DNA from: Cydia pomonella
Lineage: Eukaryota; Arthropoda; Insecta; Lepidoptera; Tortricidae
Direction: 5' to 3'
Assembly (NCBI RefSeq): GCF_033807575.1
Contig: NC_084706.1
Location: 28,317,204-28,381,203 of the forward strand
Length of the DNA: 64,000 nucleotides
Numbering within the stretch: the stretch's first letter is position 1; every line of letters begins with the position of its first letter. Of the stretch, positions 31,250 to 40,959 are shown piece after piece. The notes under the pieces were generated by a model. It had not been told where the DNA came from, did no database searches, and worked only from the letters and a program-made list of their open reading frames with translations. The translations under genes were made by a program, and so were the position numbers.

Positions 31250-31676
31250 AAATAAACAGAAGGTCCGTTCCTCGCCGTTCATGAAAATACATACCTAAAC
31301 TTGCCCGACTCACTAGGGTTGCTTCTGTATTAATTTCGAATTTTAAAAAGGAGTAGGTAATATAAGTTTACAGACATACATACATCGATTCGTTTATACA
31401 TACAATCTTATCATGTTTACATTCCTTAGATGACTGCATTTTGACGTACATAACAGTAGGTACCTACGTAGCGGCGCGGGGACGTCAAATGAGCAGCGCG
31501 CGCACAGCCCGACTCAGCTCTGCTCGAGAGTGCCCGAGAACGCCTGTAGAATGTAACGTGTGTGTGCGTAAATGTCACGTCTGTGTGCATGCGGCGAAAA
31601 TGGCACTTTGTACTGAGGCGGGACTCTGCTCCGGCGCGCGCCGCCGCTATTTACTTTGTGACATGAGAATAACAGC
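31250..31676 (+). repeat. Repeat CC, copy 1 (GC-rich 3' half)
   Basis: About 425 bp aligned with 49475-49893: CTTGCCCGACTCACTAGGGT, CATACATACATCGATTCG, GAGTGCCCGAGAACGCCTGT, GTAAATGTCACGTCTGTGTG and CTCCGGCGCGCGCCGCCGCT, ending TTTACTTTGTGAC. The CpG-rich end resembles an LTR or promoter segment, but TG...CA ends were not found. Confidence 0.7.
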
Positions 31677-32093
31677 GCCCTCTGACAATGATCATATATT
31701 TCTGGTCAGGCTTTAATATCCATACTGTTCCTTATCTCTACTGCTTGCTTACTTCAGCTCCATACAGGGTGGTCCGTAAATGTTTTTATTAAGAGGCTTT
31801 GGAGGAAATAATCAAAAGCAGAACGTATCGCAATTTAAGGATATATTGCACCCAATGACCCCGAAAATAAAGGGTTAATGTGGAATTTTATTGTGAAATT
31901 TTCTTTTTCTTCCGCTTGAACGATAAGAGGGGATCAATAAGGTCTAGAGGCCGATTCTGATGTAACAATTTGTCATGGTTATGATCTTGATTTACGCTGA
32001 TTGGTCCACGTGAATGCAATGGAGAGCGGTGAGATTAGGCCCCTGGCGCCCGCGTCTATATGCATCAATATACTGGCAACGATCGTCCAGTTT
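31677..32093. other. No feature recognised
   Basis: Unassigned, moderately GC-rich between 31960 and 32090. Confidence 0.35.
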
Positions 32094-33634
32094 GGAACTG
32101 ACATAAACGCTATCGAGAACGTAACTTACTTTCTATGCATCTCGCTCGCACTTATATTGCGAGTATAGGATAGTACATTTCGATGCTAGTGCGGAAAGTA
32201 TGTCATTACTTCACGAGTACCGAGATATGTGGCAAAACTCGCGGACGAGTGAAGAATGACATTTCCGCACGTGTATCGAACGACGTTTTTTAATACAGTT
32301 GCGAAAAACTAAGAAAAAATCAAGTACTTTTTATGCATGTTCTATATAGACAGAAACAATTGTAAATATAACATATTATACTATTATTACCTAAGTATCG
32401 TTATTGACGATTATTTGTGTATCGTATATTTAAATTGTATATGAAAACAATATCGAATGTTGCCTTTTGAAAACTTAAACGTTCTTAGCAGTAAGAAAAA
32501 AAAGCGGCCAAGTGCGAGTCGGACTCGCGCATGAAGGGTTCCGTACCATTTAAGACGTATAAAAAAAATCTACTTACTAGATCTTGTTCAACATTTTACC
32601 ACTTTGGACACACATTTTACCACTTTGGAAGTGTTCTCGCGCAAACTATTCAGTTTAGAAAAAAATTATATTAGGAACCTAAATATCATTTTTGAAGACC
32701 TATCCATAGATACCCCACACGTATGGGTTTGATGAAAAATTTTTTTTTCTAATTTTATGACGTATTAAAAAAAACTACTGACTAGATTTCGTTCAAACCA
32801 ATTTTCGGTGGAAGTTTGCATGGTAATTTATATCATATATTTTTTTTAGTTTTTTTCATTCTGTTATTTTAGAATTAAGGGGGGGGGGACACATTTTACC
32901 ACTTTGGAAGTGTCTCTCGCGCAAACTATTCATTTTAGAAAAAAAATGATCTTAGAAACCTCAATATCATTTTTGAAGACCTATCCATAGATACCCCACA
33001 CGTAGGGTTTGATGAAAAAGATTTTTTCGAGATTCAGTTCTAAGTATGGGGAACCCCCAAAATTTATTGTTTTTTTTTTTCTATTTTTGTATGAACATCT
33101 TAATGCGGTTCATAGAATACATTCCACTTACTAAGTTTGAACAGTATAGCTCTTATAGTTTCGGAAAAAATAGTGGTCTGTGACATAATCGGACAGACAG
33201 ACGGATATGACGAATCTATAAGGGGGTTTTTTTGCCATTTGGCTACGGAACAATAAAAACGCCTGTGACAGGCGTTTCGGCAGCTATTCCGTTACATTCA
33301 GACAACTTATTAGAACGGGTCGTTCAATATTCAATATTAAAAAAATAAACGTGTTATAAACGATGAGAGGTAAGTAATAAAATGTGAATTATACTTATAT
33401 TTATTATTTTTACATTAACAGTAGGTTTTTGTGTTGATTACGACTTTTAAAGGAAACTACATATTAACACTCATCAATAAGTAGTCATGAATTGGAACAA
33501 AGTGGAAAAGTAAAAAAGACACTAGTTCGCGAAATCAACTTTCCCGCACGCTAAACAGCTTACGTAAAGTAGCACTTTTTGAGCAACTGTATTAAAAAAG
33601 TAAATTACGTTCTCGATAGCGTATATGTCAGTTT
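32094..33634. mobile_element. 1.54-kb TIR element containing repeat R1
   Basis: The left end 32094-32129 (GGAACTGACATAAACGCTAT, CGAGAACGTAACTTAC) and right end 33600-33634 (GTAAATTACGTTCTCGATAG, CGTATATGTCAGTTT) are inverted repeats of about 35 bp with few mismatches. Subterminal blocks with AGTACATTTCGATGCTAGTG and GCACGCTAAACAGCTTACG recall MITE-P. Much of the interior is repeat R1 (32503-33255), apparently a later insertion. No transposase frame remains. Confidence 0.7.
32503..33255 (+). repeat. Repeat R1, long form with internal duplication
   Basis: Opens GCGGCCAAGTGCGAGTCGGA and GAAGGGTTCCGTACCATTT and closes TTTGGCTACGGAACAATAAA. A segment with ACATTTTACCACTTTGGAAG, TCTCGCGCAAACTATTCA and CCATAGATACCCCACACGTA occurs twice (32608-32750 and 32890-33025), about 282 bp apart. 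A run of G (32878-32888) lies between. Non-coding in all frames. Confidence 0.8.
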
Positions 33635-33834
33635 TGACACTGTCAGTGACTCCTGGTACGGGTACTTGTCGTATCAACACACCGTAACATGTTGTTAAGT
33701 CATAATTGGCCTCCTGCCGTTTAAATTTTATTAACTGGATTTATTCATGAAACGTCTGCATAGTTTTTAAAAAACTCGTGTAGGAGAAAATAACAATAAA
33801 GTGGATAGAATGAAAGTACTTGGAGGTATAAATT

Positions 33835-34235
33835 TGACAAACCGTATGGCCTAGTGGGGTACCCTGCCTTATATGAAGCCGATGTCCCGGATTCAGATCC
33901 TGGTAAGGACAATTTATTTGTGTGTATAAGCAGGGATATTTGTTCCTGAGTCGCAGGCGTTTTCTATTTATTTAAGTATTTATTAATTATTTATTATATT
34001 TTTACAGGAACGGCTTACACCAATTACACTTGCAAGTTATGAATATTAATTAACTTATACATAAGTAACAGTGTAGAAATTATTCTTCAACTCTTCACTT
34101 ATTCATAGTAGTCGTATTTATTTATGTAAGATAATAATATATATCGTTGTCTTAGTACCTCCAACACAATCCTTATTGGACTTACTGTGGGACTTAGTCA
34201 ATTTGCGTTGTAATGTCCTACAATATTTATTTATA
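33835..34235 (+). mobile_element. SINE-A, copy 5, interrupted
   Basis: The head (GGCCTAGTGG, degenerate B box GGATTCAGATCC) and the tail half (34141-34235) are separated by about 120 bp of foreign sequence (34003-34122). This is the most diverged head among the plus-strand copies, hence probably an older insertion. Confidence 0.75.
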
Positions 34236-34647
34236 GATGGGCAAGTTGCGGAAAGTTTAAAGCCCATGATCATTTCTAAATACGTATACTCTAACAGGAT
34301 TTTATTGGGTCCATATTTTAAAATGATCATCCATTTTTCCACCCCCAACCCCTACTTATACTTCTTCTATGAATCGTTAATCGCACACCCCGTTACAGCG
34401 TCACGTAAAACCAATAATTTATGTTTCCCGATCAAAATGGCCGGCGAGCGATCAACAATTAATTAACATTATAATCTCTCGTATGGGCCAATTCGAACGT
34501 ATACTGACATCAGAATGATTTAGAAATTCAAAGACTATTTGTGCAACATAGGTAAGTTACAAGATGTTAAATAAATGTCTTAGTCTAAATCAAAATGGGA
34601 CCTTGTACGGCGGTCAGCGCTTTACGCCGTTATTAAAATATAATATG
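34236..34647. other. No gene; GGCCAATTCGAAC end-like segment
   Basis: At 34486-34512 GGGCCAATTCGAACGTATAC, followed by TGACATCAGAATGATTT, resembles the terminal repeat of the elements at 53214-53296 and 54575-55475. The rest is unassigned. Confidence 0.35.
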
Positions 34648-34917
34648 CGGCCGGATTCGAAGAATGATAAGACACATTTAAGATCTTAGAAAGATCGATA
34701 GACTAAACGACATGTCAAAATTGACGTTTAGTATTCGATTCCGCTGTGATCCCAATAAGATCTAATCTATGATATTTCTAACGTCAAAATGACATTGGTT
34801 GCCCGAATCGGGAGCTGCTTCTGTCAATAATACGACATACAAACGGATATCTAAAGTGACAACTTATCTAAACCAGAATCTTATTGTTATCGTATCTCAT
34901 TCTTCGAAATCCGGCCG
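34648..34917. mobile_element. MITE-T, copy 1
   Basis: 270 bp. Ends CGGCCGGATTCGAAGAATGA and TCATTCTTCGAAATCCGGCCG (one base extra) are inverted repeats. The interior (AACGACATGTCAAAATTGAC, CGCTGTGATCCCAATAAGAT) matches 62481-62727. Non-coding. Confidence 0.85.
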
Positions 34918-35079
34918 AAGGGCCCTTTTTGATTTGGACTGTCACAAATATTTCAGTCTCACTACGAGTATATCGTGTCTATTGGTATACAAATTCCAAT
35001 AATTATATAATTAAAACAATCCAGACTAACATTAATAGTTCTTAATCTTAATTAACCTTAGTTACATTAGAAAAATGAT

Positions 35080-35260
35080 TTCAAGAATAATAGCTAACCG
35101 GTGACCAGAGGATCCTGGCAGCTTTCTCTCGCATAAGTATTACCATTCACCGAGGGAATGCTGCCAGCATTTTTGGCACAATGCCGCGGGGGCCTTATTT
35201 AGATGTATTTTAATTTAGATTCGTTTTTAATTCCTTTTCCTTCAAGTCTCCTGCTTGGGT
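35080..35260 (+). pseudogene. 3' end of the PD...WD-type RT element, fragment 3
   Basis: From 35097 a frame reads T-G-D-Q-R-I-L-A-A-F-S-R-I-S-I-T-I, then HRGNAASIFGTMPRG. This parallels the C-terminus of the large RT element (TGDRRAG...RISIAIQRGNAASILGTMPQG) and of the copy at 60733. Downstream TTATTTAGATG resembles the 3' UTR of the 60.7-kb copy. Only about 30 codons survive, with substitutions in positions the other two copies share, so it is the oldest of the three and non-functional. Confidence 0.75.
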
Positions 35261-35323
35261 TGAATTTAAAAAAATAACTAAAGCAATACGTTTTACTGTA
35301 ATTTTATTAATTAAATGTATATT

Positions 35324-35408
35324 TTATTTATTTATACTTTATTTCATATAAAATATTAGGTACAAATAGTGGACTTAATGCCTTAAGGCATTCTCTACCA
35401 GTCAACCA
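35324..35408 (-). mobile_element. Short retroposon, family SINE-C, minus copy
   Basis: ATTTATTTATACTTTATTTC tail complement, then AGTGGACTTAATGCC and GGCATTCTCTACCAGTCAAC. Confidence 0.7.
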
Positions 35409-35661
35409 CTGGGTCAAAAAGAGACGTTTGATAGGTGCAGACTTTGTACTTGAGAATAATGAACCGATATCACTACCTTACTATGTACAAATTAAATATT
35501 AATTAATAGAATTAATTGAATCATAAACTTAAACATACACTTTGTATAATATGATACTAAAATATCTACATGTTACATTTCTAAATAAATGAGTGTGCTA
35601 AACTTCCAAAATCATCTACAAACATTTTACGTGACAGATGCTCCCTTCGAGCAAAGCATAG

Positions 35662-35862
35662 GCACAACTGTACCTATGGCGGTGCATGTTGTGACTAGTC
35701 CGTACACAAAAAGAGATCGAGGAGGTGTGCAAGATTTGTCGTTGATGTGTGTCATTTTGTATTTATTTAGATAAATATGATGTTCAGAAAGATATGTTCG
35801 GTAAGATATCGCTTAGGCTCCTCCCTTCGTGTCGGAAGCCGGTGTTCCTCGAAGCTTGCTCC
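35662..35862 (-). repeat. Repeat BB, copy 2
   Basis: CTGTACCTATGGCGGTGCAT, AAAGAGATCGAGGAGGTGTG, GTAAGATATCGCTTAGGCTC and GAAGCCGGTGTTCCTCG are the inverse of 27285-27540. A CTCCCTTCGAGCAAAGC piece at 35641 and GTTCCTCGAAGC at 35850 hint at short inverted ends. Confidence 0.6.
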
Positions 35863-35924
35863 ATAAATATGTAACTACGGAATTACGGACAGATAATACA
35901 AACAGGAATACTCTTAGTTGTCCA

Positions 35925-35990
35925 ACGGTGGACCTTATGCCTTTTGTAATAAGGTCCATTAATTGACAGTTAACAGTGTGGGCAATGATA
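35925..35990 (+). repeat. Low-copy dispersed repeat, copy 2 of 3
   Basis: GTGGACCTTATGCCTTTTGT, AATAAGGTCCATTAATTGAC and AGTTAACAGTGTG parallel 2285-2350 and 54500-54565. Confidence 0.5.
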
Positions 35991-36175
35991 CTAGCAAAAT
36001 GCGTCCATTTTGCTGAGTACATCTGTTAGATGTCATTTTGATATCAGAGTACATTCGAATCGGTCTGATAATCTCACATAATTGGGGCTTAAGCGTATGC
36101 ACTGGATTACTAAATCCTTGCCAGAAGAAAAACGACGTAAGTATCTACAAAACTAAAGGTACTAATCGGATATAG

Positions 36176-36645
36176 ACTGCACCAGCGTTATTGCTGCAGT
36201 ATTGCAGTGCGACATTATTGTCAGGTCAGTAACGCAGCCGATTACTTTGCTGCAGGAAACGTCAAACAGAACATTTTATCGAGAAAATATTAAATTTGAC
36301 ATTTGGGGTAGTAATACAGTCAGCAGCATTGCTGGAGCATTTATAATATACAAAATGTTATCGGACATTATTACACAAATTGGCTAAGTACCACAGTAAG
36401 CTCAATAAGGCTTGTGTGAGATACTTAAATACATAGAAAACACCCATGACTCAGGAACAAATATCCTTGCGCATTACAAGAATAAATGCCCTTACCAGGA
36501 TTTGAACCCGGGAACATCGGCTTCATAGGCAGGGTCACTACCCACTAGTCCAGACCGGTCGTCACATTATGACAGTGCGACAATACTGCCGACTGCATTA
36601 CTGCCGCAAATGTCAATCTATGTGCTGATGATGTCTGAATCCGAA
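36176..36645. mobile_element. MITE-Z split by SINE-A (second case)
   Basis: Left part ACTGCACCAGCGTTATTGCT, TGCAGTATTGCAGTGCGACA and CAGCAGCATTGCTGGAGC; right part GTGCGACAATACTGCCGACT and GCATTACTGCCGCAAATGTC. The SINE-A at 36339-36563 lies between. Confidence 0.65.
36339..36563 (-). mobile_element. SINE-A, copy 6
   Basis: Same head and B box as other copies on the minus strand. An internal segment of about 50 bp (between GGCTTGTGT and AGATACTTAAATAC) is deleted relative to copy 2. Confidence 0.8.
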
Positions 36646-36734
36646 CGGTACCTTTAAACGTACTTAAGACTTTCTTATATTGTTTGGTGTTTCGCTGCCT
36701 TCAAGTTTTCTATCGGAGAAATGGCTTGTCTTAG

Positions 36735-37014
36735 GGCCCGATTCTAACTTTAAGATACGTCAAATATTAGGTCTAGATCCGATATGGATCGGATATATCA
36801 GTGTTAAAACTGACGAATAGAATATGGCGTTTCTTTGCAAAAATCCAAATTAATTCAAACAAAAAATATTGACTAGCACGCGGATTAGCAAAGTATTTTT
36901 TTTAACTTTTAGTTAAAAGTGACGTTTCTTTAAACAATAAGCAATGACACATCCGATCCATATCGGATCTAGCTAGACCTAATATTTGACGTATCATAAA
37001 GTTCGAATCGGGCC
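36735..37014. mobile_element. MITE-U, 280-bp palindromic element
   Basis: Arms of about 60 bp: GGCCCGATTCTAACTTTAAG, ATACGTCAAATATTAGGTCT and GATCCGATATGGATCGGAT on the left face their complements on the right (CCGATCCATATCGGATC, AGACCTAATATTTGACGTAT, TTCGAATCGGGCC). The loop carries two copies of a GTGACGTTTCTTT / GGCGTTTCTTT motif. Non-coding. Confidence 0.85.
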
Positions 37015-37184
37015 GTTAGAAGTGCGTCGGTCGTTATGACGTTTTGGTTCTCAGGGTGATTTCAATTTTAGCTTTATCAGTATGGAGAATGTTGGTGGAA
37101 GGATTTTCGAGCAATTTCCACGATAGCGTAGACGGCGAAGTTAGATTAGGTACAGGTACATACACACACAATGATTTATTGTAA

Positions 37185-37400
37185 CTCGTTCTTCCTAGAA
37201 CGTGCAGAATGTGGAATGACTTGCCTCCTGAGGTATTTCCTTTGCGCTTCGACTTGGGATTCTTCAAGAAGCGGGTGTTTAGGGTTCTCAAGGATCGGCA
37301 ACGCTTAAGTGGCTCCTATGACGTTGCTTATGTCCATGGGCGACGATGACCGCTTCCCATCAGGTGGCTCGTCTGCTCGATTGCTGACTATACTATAACA
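37185..37400 (+). pseudogene. Jockey-like LINE C-terminus and 3' UTR
   Basis: The frame after an upstream stop (37182-37184) reads RTCRMWNDLPPEVFPLRFDL, GFFKKRVFRVLKDRQRLSG and VAYVHGRR, then stops at 37347-37349. The pattern W-N-x-L-P-P-x-V-F-P-x-x-x-x-L-x-x-F-K is the usual last segment of Jockey/CR1-type polyproteins. It is followed by the SINE-D-like 3' UTR (GCTTCCCATCAGGTGGCTCG). About 55 residues remain. This connects SINE-D ends to a LINE parent. Confidence 0.75.
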
Positions 37401-37660
37401 TAACAAAAAAAAACTCAAGATATGTTATACGCGTTCCGATATTGAAGCGCATACCTTGTGGCAAATTGTACAAATTGTCTTTTGTAGCTCATGGACAAGC
37501 CAGAAATGTGCACGTGCTAACCAAAAGAGACAAGCTTATGCATAACAACGAATGCGAAAATTAATCAAAAATAACAAATTTCTTCGTAGGTATAGAAATA
37601 ATATATATGGAAGTATTTTTTGTGCTCCTTATGTTTGAGTATAAAACCTTTCTATAGTTA

Positions 37661-37884
37661 ATAGTACATTACGATACAAGTGCGAAAAATAGGAAATTCG
37701 GAACGAGTGGCGATAAATTAAAACACCGAAGGGAGTGTTTTAAATCGACACGAGTTGCGAATTACTATTCGCACATGTATCGTACAAAATTTTACAGCAC
37801 ATATGGCCCTTTAAATTATCGACACAGTAACGTAATATGCTAATTTTCGCACTAGTGCGGGAAGATAGCACCATATGTACTGTA
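37661..37884 (+). mobile_element. MITE-P, copy 2 (first of a tandem pair)
   Basis: Same termini as copy 1. The last bases, TGTACTGTAA, run directly into TAGTACATTACG of the next copy. Confidence 0.8.
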
Positions 37885-38092
37885 ATAGTACATTACGATA
37901 CAAGTGCGAAAAATAGGAAATTCGAGTGGCGATAAATTAAAACAACGAAGGGAGTGTTTTAAATCGACACGTTGCGAATTACCTATTCGCATGTATCGTA
38001 CAACGTTTTACAGTACATTAAATGTTCGACACAGTAACGTAATATGCTACTTCTCGCACTAGTGCTATAAAGTAGCCCCATATGTACTGTAA
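37885..38092 (+). mobile_element. MITE-P, copy 3 (second of a tandem pair)
   Basis: Slightly shorter than copy 2 because of small internal deletions (for example GAAATTCGAGTGGCG lacks AAACG). Head-to-tail contact with copy 2 suggests duplication or insertion at the TA junction. Confidence 0.8.
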
Positions 38093-38117
38093 ATAATATT
38101 ATTATTGCATACACACA

Positions 38118-38313
38118 GCTAAACTATGGAATGAGCTGTCGCCTGTGGTATTTCCGAACCGATACGACCTTGAAATCTTAGGAAAATAGCGTACTACCAT
38201 CTTACAATCCGGCAACGCACTAGCAACCTCTCTGGTGTTGCGGGTGGGCGACGGCAATCGCTTACCATCAGGCAATTCATCTGATCGTTCGCCTTTTATA
38301 TCATTAAAAAAAC
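38118..38313 (+). pseudogene. Jockey-like LINE C-terminus and 3' UTR
   Basis: The frame reads AKLWNELSPVVFPNRYDLEI, then LGK and a stop at 38187-38189. It is followed by a 3' UTR with ATCCGGCAACGCACTAGCAA, TCTGGTGTTGCGGGTGGGCG, GATCGTTCGCC and an A-rich end. Same C-terminal motif as 37185-37349. About 24 codons survive, with a premature stop. Confidence 0.7.
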
Positions 38314-38314
38314 T

Positions 38315-38455
38315 ACTTGCTTGTTTGCCACCGACGTAGTATAAAAAAATACTTATTAGGTGCGCAGAACGGGCATGTAACCCTTGAGAAGGCCGGTGGC
38401 AGGCGTCCTTAGGCTACAATAACCGCTTACTGTCATACGGGCCGTACCTTATTTG
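38315..38455 (+). repeat. SINE-D related retroposon ends
   Basis: GCTTGTTTGCCACCGACGTA, TAGTATAAAAAAATAC and GGGCATGTAACCC, then GGTGGCAGGCGTCCTTAGGC and CGGGCCGTACC, match pieces of 3012-3150 in a rearranged order. Probably two overlapping insertions. Confidence 0.5.
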
Positions 38456-38873
38456 TCTACTGTCTATTTCAAAAAGATATTAAATCATATCTATATTTTA
38501 TCAAAGATTCAATAAGATAAACTAGATCGGCTGGTCCAAACACACAGCATTTGGAGCACGGTGTGGAAGCATCGAGTACTCTCGAGTAACACTCCACACG
38601 GGTTGGTAATGGCGTGCCTGTAGCCTAGATATGGATGACAAAATAATGATATTGCACCTATTGAAGCATGTTTTCACTGTCATATGCATGCAAGCATGTA
38701 TATAATTAAAATGACATGAAAATTCGTAAAAATCTCGGCATGAATTCCATAACGTCGGATATGAAAATCCGATAAAAATATCTATTTATTTGTCCCGCTT
38801 GCGGTAGAAACCACTGGGTGCTGGTGTGCCGAGGCCAAGGCCTTTTTGGATGAGAGCCTAATGGAGAGGTTTG
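38456..38873. other. No gene seen
   Basis: AT-rich DNA. Near 38830 GGTGTGCCGAGGCCAAGGCC resembles RT-element 3' regions but could not be placed. Confidence 0.35.
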
Positions 38874-38969
38874 GATTTTTTGAGTTTCAGTTCTAAGTAT
38901 GGGGAACCCCCAAAATTTATTGTTTTTTTTTTCTATTTTTGTGTAAAAATCTTAATGCGGTTCATAGAA

Positions 38970-40217
38970 AAGTCGGTTTTCGATAACGCACAAAATGGAT
39001 TCCGCAAAAAAAGATCTACGACTTTGGCTATCTACCATTACATACAAGAGATCTTGAACATACTCGATAGGAAACAATATGCCGTCGGGATACTATTAGA
39101 CATGACTAAAGCGTATGATAAAGTGCAATATAACATATTACTATCTAAACTATATGGTATTGGGATTCGTGGAACGGCGCATAAATGGCTCACAACGTAT
39201 CTACGAGATAGAATACAAGTAGTGGAACTAGAACACTTTGACCACCAATCTGGAGAAATTAAACACGTAAAATCAGACACTACAACTATCAACGCCTCAA
39301 TCCCCCAGGGAAGCGTTATCGGCTGCTTATTATTCTTAATATACATTAACGACCTCCCCAAAATCATAAAAGAACCCTGCGTCTTATTTGCCGATGACAT
39401 ATCTATCCTCACACAGTGTACCGATAATTTCAACCTTAACGCGGAGATAAATAATATATTATCAAAAGTGTCGGGATGGTTAAGTGACCACAACCTGGAA
39501 ATAAATTATTCAAAGACAAAACTCATGACATTCCACCCACACCAAAAATCCCCGCTAAGTATCACATATAGCTATAATAATGTACACCTTGAAGTCGTTA
39601 ACGAATTTAAATTGCTCGGAATAGTAATAGATAAAAATATTTGCTGGAAACCACATGTACAAAGTATTCGAAACAAACTTTCACGATTCGCATACGCACT
39701 TAGAGAAATAAAAAAAACCACCGACCTAAAAACAGCACTCCAGACCTATTACGCGTACGCATATAACTGGTTGAGCTATGGAATAATATTCTGGGCTAAT
39801 AGCACAGACGCACCGAGCCTATTCATAGCGCAAAATAAACTCATCAGAATCCTGGCAAATATTGAACTACCCGATAGCGCCGCACCTTATTTCCAAGAAT
39901 TTAAAATACTTACACTTCCATGCATCTACATCTTGGAAATGTGTAAGTTTGTCCGTAAATACCCTGAATTTTACACCAAACGGGAAAACGCGGTAAAAAA
40001 TCGTAACATGCGGTACAAAAATAAATTACAATTGCCATCCTCACGGCTTAAGCTGCACTCGGCTGGACCTCTTGTAATGTCCATAAAAATTTATAATTCA
40101 TTACCAGAAAGTTTGAAAGACGAAAAATCTGAGACTACCTTTATTAGAAAACTAAAAGAGCTACTGATTTCTAAAAATTATTACTCCTTAAATGATTTTT
40201 TAAATGATAAGTTTTAA
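38970..40217 (+). CDS. LINE reverse transcriptase (partial ORF2)
   Basis: The open frame runs from 38871 to 40217 (448 codons), but its first 33 residues are translated R1 repeat and its first codon is TTG, so the real element sequence is residues 34-448. It enters within RT: NAQNGFRKKRSTTLAI (39-54), motif A LLDMTKAYDKV (75-85, D77), motif B INASIPQGSVIGCLLF (140-155), motif C VLFADDISIL (171-180, D175/D176), then thumb and a C-terminal region ending FIRKLKELLISKNYYSLNDF. All visible RT catalytic residues are intact and there is no stop or frameshift over 415 codons. The missing endonuclease and 5' UTR mean it is not autonomous. The family is the Jockey/CR1 group by motif style; the exact clade is unsure. 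Confidence 0.88.
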   Translation, partial: KSVFDNAQNGFRKKRSTTLAIYHYIQEILNILDRKQYAVGILLDMTKAYDKVQYNILLSKLYGIGIRGTAHKWLTTYLRDRIQVVELEHFDHQSGEIKHVKSDTTTINASIPQGSVIGCLLFLIYINDLPKIIKEPCVLFADDISILTQCTDNFNLNAEINNILSKVSGWLSDHNLEINYSKTKLMTFHPHQKSPLSITYSYNNVHLEVVNEFKLLGIVIDKNICWKPHVQSIRNKLSRFAYALREIKKTTDLKTALQTYYAYAYNWLSYGIIFWANSTDAPSLFIAQNKLIRILANIELPDSAAPYFQEFKILTLPCIYILEMCKFVRKYPEFYTKRENAVKNRNMRYKNKLQLPSSRLKLHSAGPLVMSIKIYNSLPESLKDEKSETTFIRKLKELLISKNYYSLNDFLNDKF

Positions 40218-40374
40218 AAATATAGTTAATGTATATAAAATAATATTCGATTACATAGTGCCTTTCTCCATATTTGCTGCGCCCAACAGGGTACATAATG
40301 TGAGAACATAGAATTAAGATTACCACCTGTATTTAACCATTATGTGCAATAAATGTATTGAGTATTGAGTATTG
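38970..40374 (+). mobile_element. 5'-truncated Jockey/CR1-like LINE
   Basis: The element portion starts exactly where R1 stops (38969/38970). It carries the RT frame to 40217, a 3' UTR of about 150 bp and a tail of TATTGAG units (40353-40374). Endonuclease and the N-terminal part of RT are missing. No target duplication longer than 2-3 bp is visible against the R1 empty site. Confidence 0.85.
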
Positions 40375-40400
40375 AGAATACATCTACTTACCAAGTTTGG

Positions 40401-40721
40401 ACCCCCTTAACGCCTTTCCTTTAGTCTGCAACCGCGATTACTTGCCTACGATCGTGTAGAATTTCTTTTCCTAGCAAAATTGCCATAAGTTGAACCTACC
40501 ATTTGTGTTATGTAAATGAATTATACCAATAGTTATAGTAAAATTAACTTTACTTTTTTTTCAGGGTTTAAGGCCGGTTGTCATGTCACGAGTTATCATA
40601 AAGACTATTCAAATCGTGCCTTATCCGGACGGTTGGTACTCCACTGCTATCTCAAGTAAGTGGTTATTCTACCGCGTGGTGCCGAGACCATGCATGCATA
40701 TCCCAATAGGGTAATAACGGG
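40401..40721. other. No feature recognised
   Basis: Unassigned sequence without frames or repeats of note. Confidence 0.35.
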
Positions 40722-40884
40722 TTTTAGTAGGTATGAATATGGTCATATAGGGTTCTGCGTGTGATCGCAAGTTATCGAATTTAGTAGGTATGAATATGGT
40801 CATATAGGGTTCTGCGTGTGATCGCAAGTTATCGAATTTAGTAGGTATGAATATGGTCATATAGGGTTCTGCGTGTGATCGCAT
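40722..40884 (+). repeat. 57-bp tandem repeat, about 2.8 copies
   Basis: Unit starts TTTAGTAGGTATGAATATGG at 40723, 40780 and 40837 (period 57). It continues CATATAGGGTTCTGCGTGTG and ends TTATCGAA. Copies are identical by eye. Because 57 is a multiple of three, the minus strand is open with a 19-residue repeat, but there is no other sign of coding. Confidence 0.9.
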
Positions 40885-40959
40885 TAAAATGCGCTAGTGC
40901 AGAAACGTATCATTTCTGCATACTTTTTAGAACAACAACTATCCACTTTCAGAGCATGA
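40885..40959. other. Spacer
   Basis: Short unassigned sequence between the tandem repeat and repeat AA. Confidence 0.3.

Larger units (their letters stand above)
38874..40400 (+). repeat. Repeat R1 fragment split by the LINE
   Basis: 38881-38969 (TTCAGTTCTAAGTATGGGGA, ACCCCCAAAATTTATTG, CTTAATGCGGTTCATAGAA) and 40375-40400 (AATACATCTACTTACCAAGT) are contiguous in the long R1 copy at 33030-33145. The LINE therefore landed inside an existing R1. Confidence 0.85.

Noticed and set aside
39038..39493. Minus-strand 151-codon open frame
   Set aside because: Antisense to the RT core of the LINE, with no motif of its own.
40669..40884. Protein with three 19-residue repeats on the minus strand
   Set aside because: It exists only because the 57-bp tandem unit is a multiple of three. 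No start context, splice signal or homology was seen.
40722..40884. CRISPR-like array
   Set aside because: Units are contiguous without unique spacers and the genome is eukaryotic. It is a plain tandem repeat.
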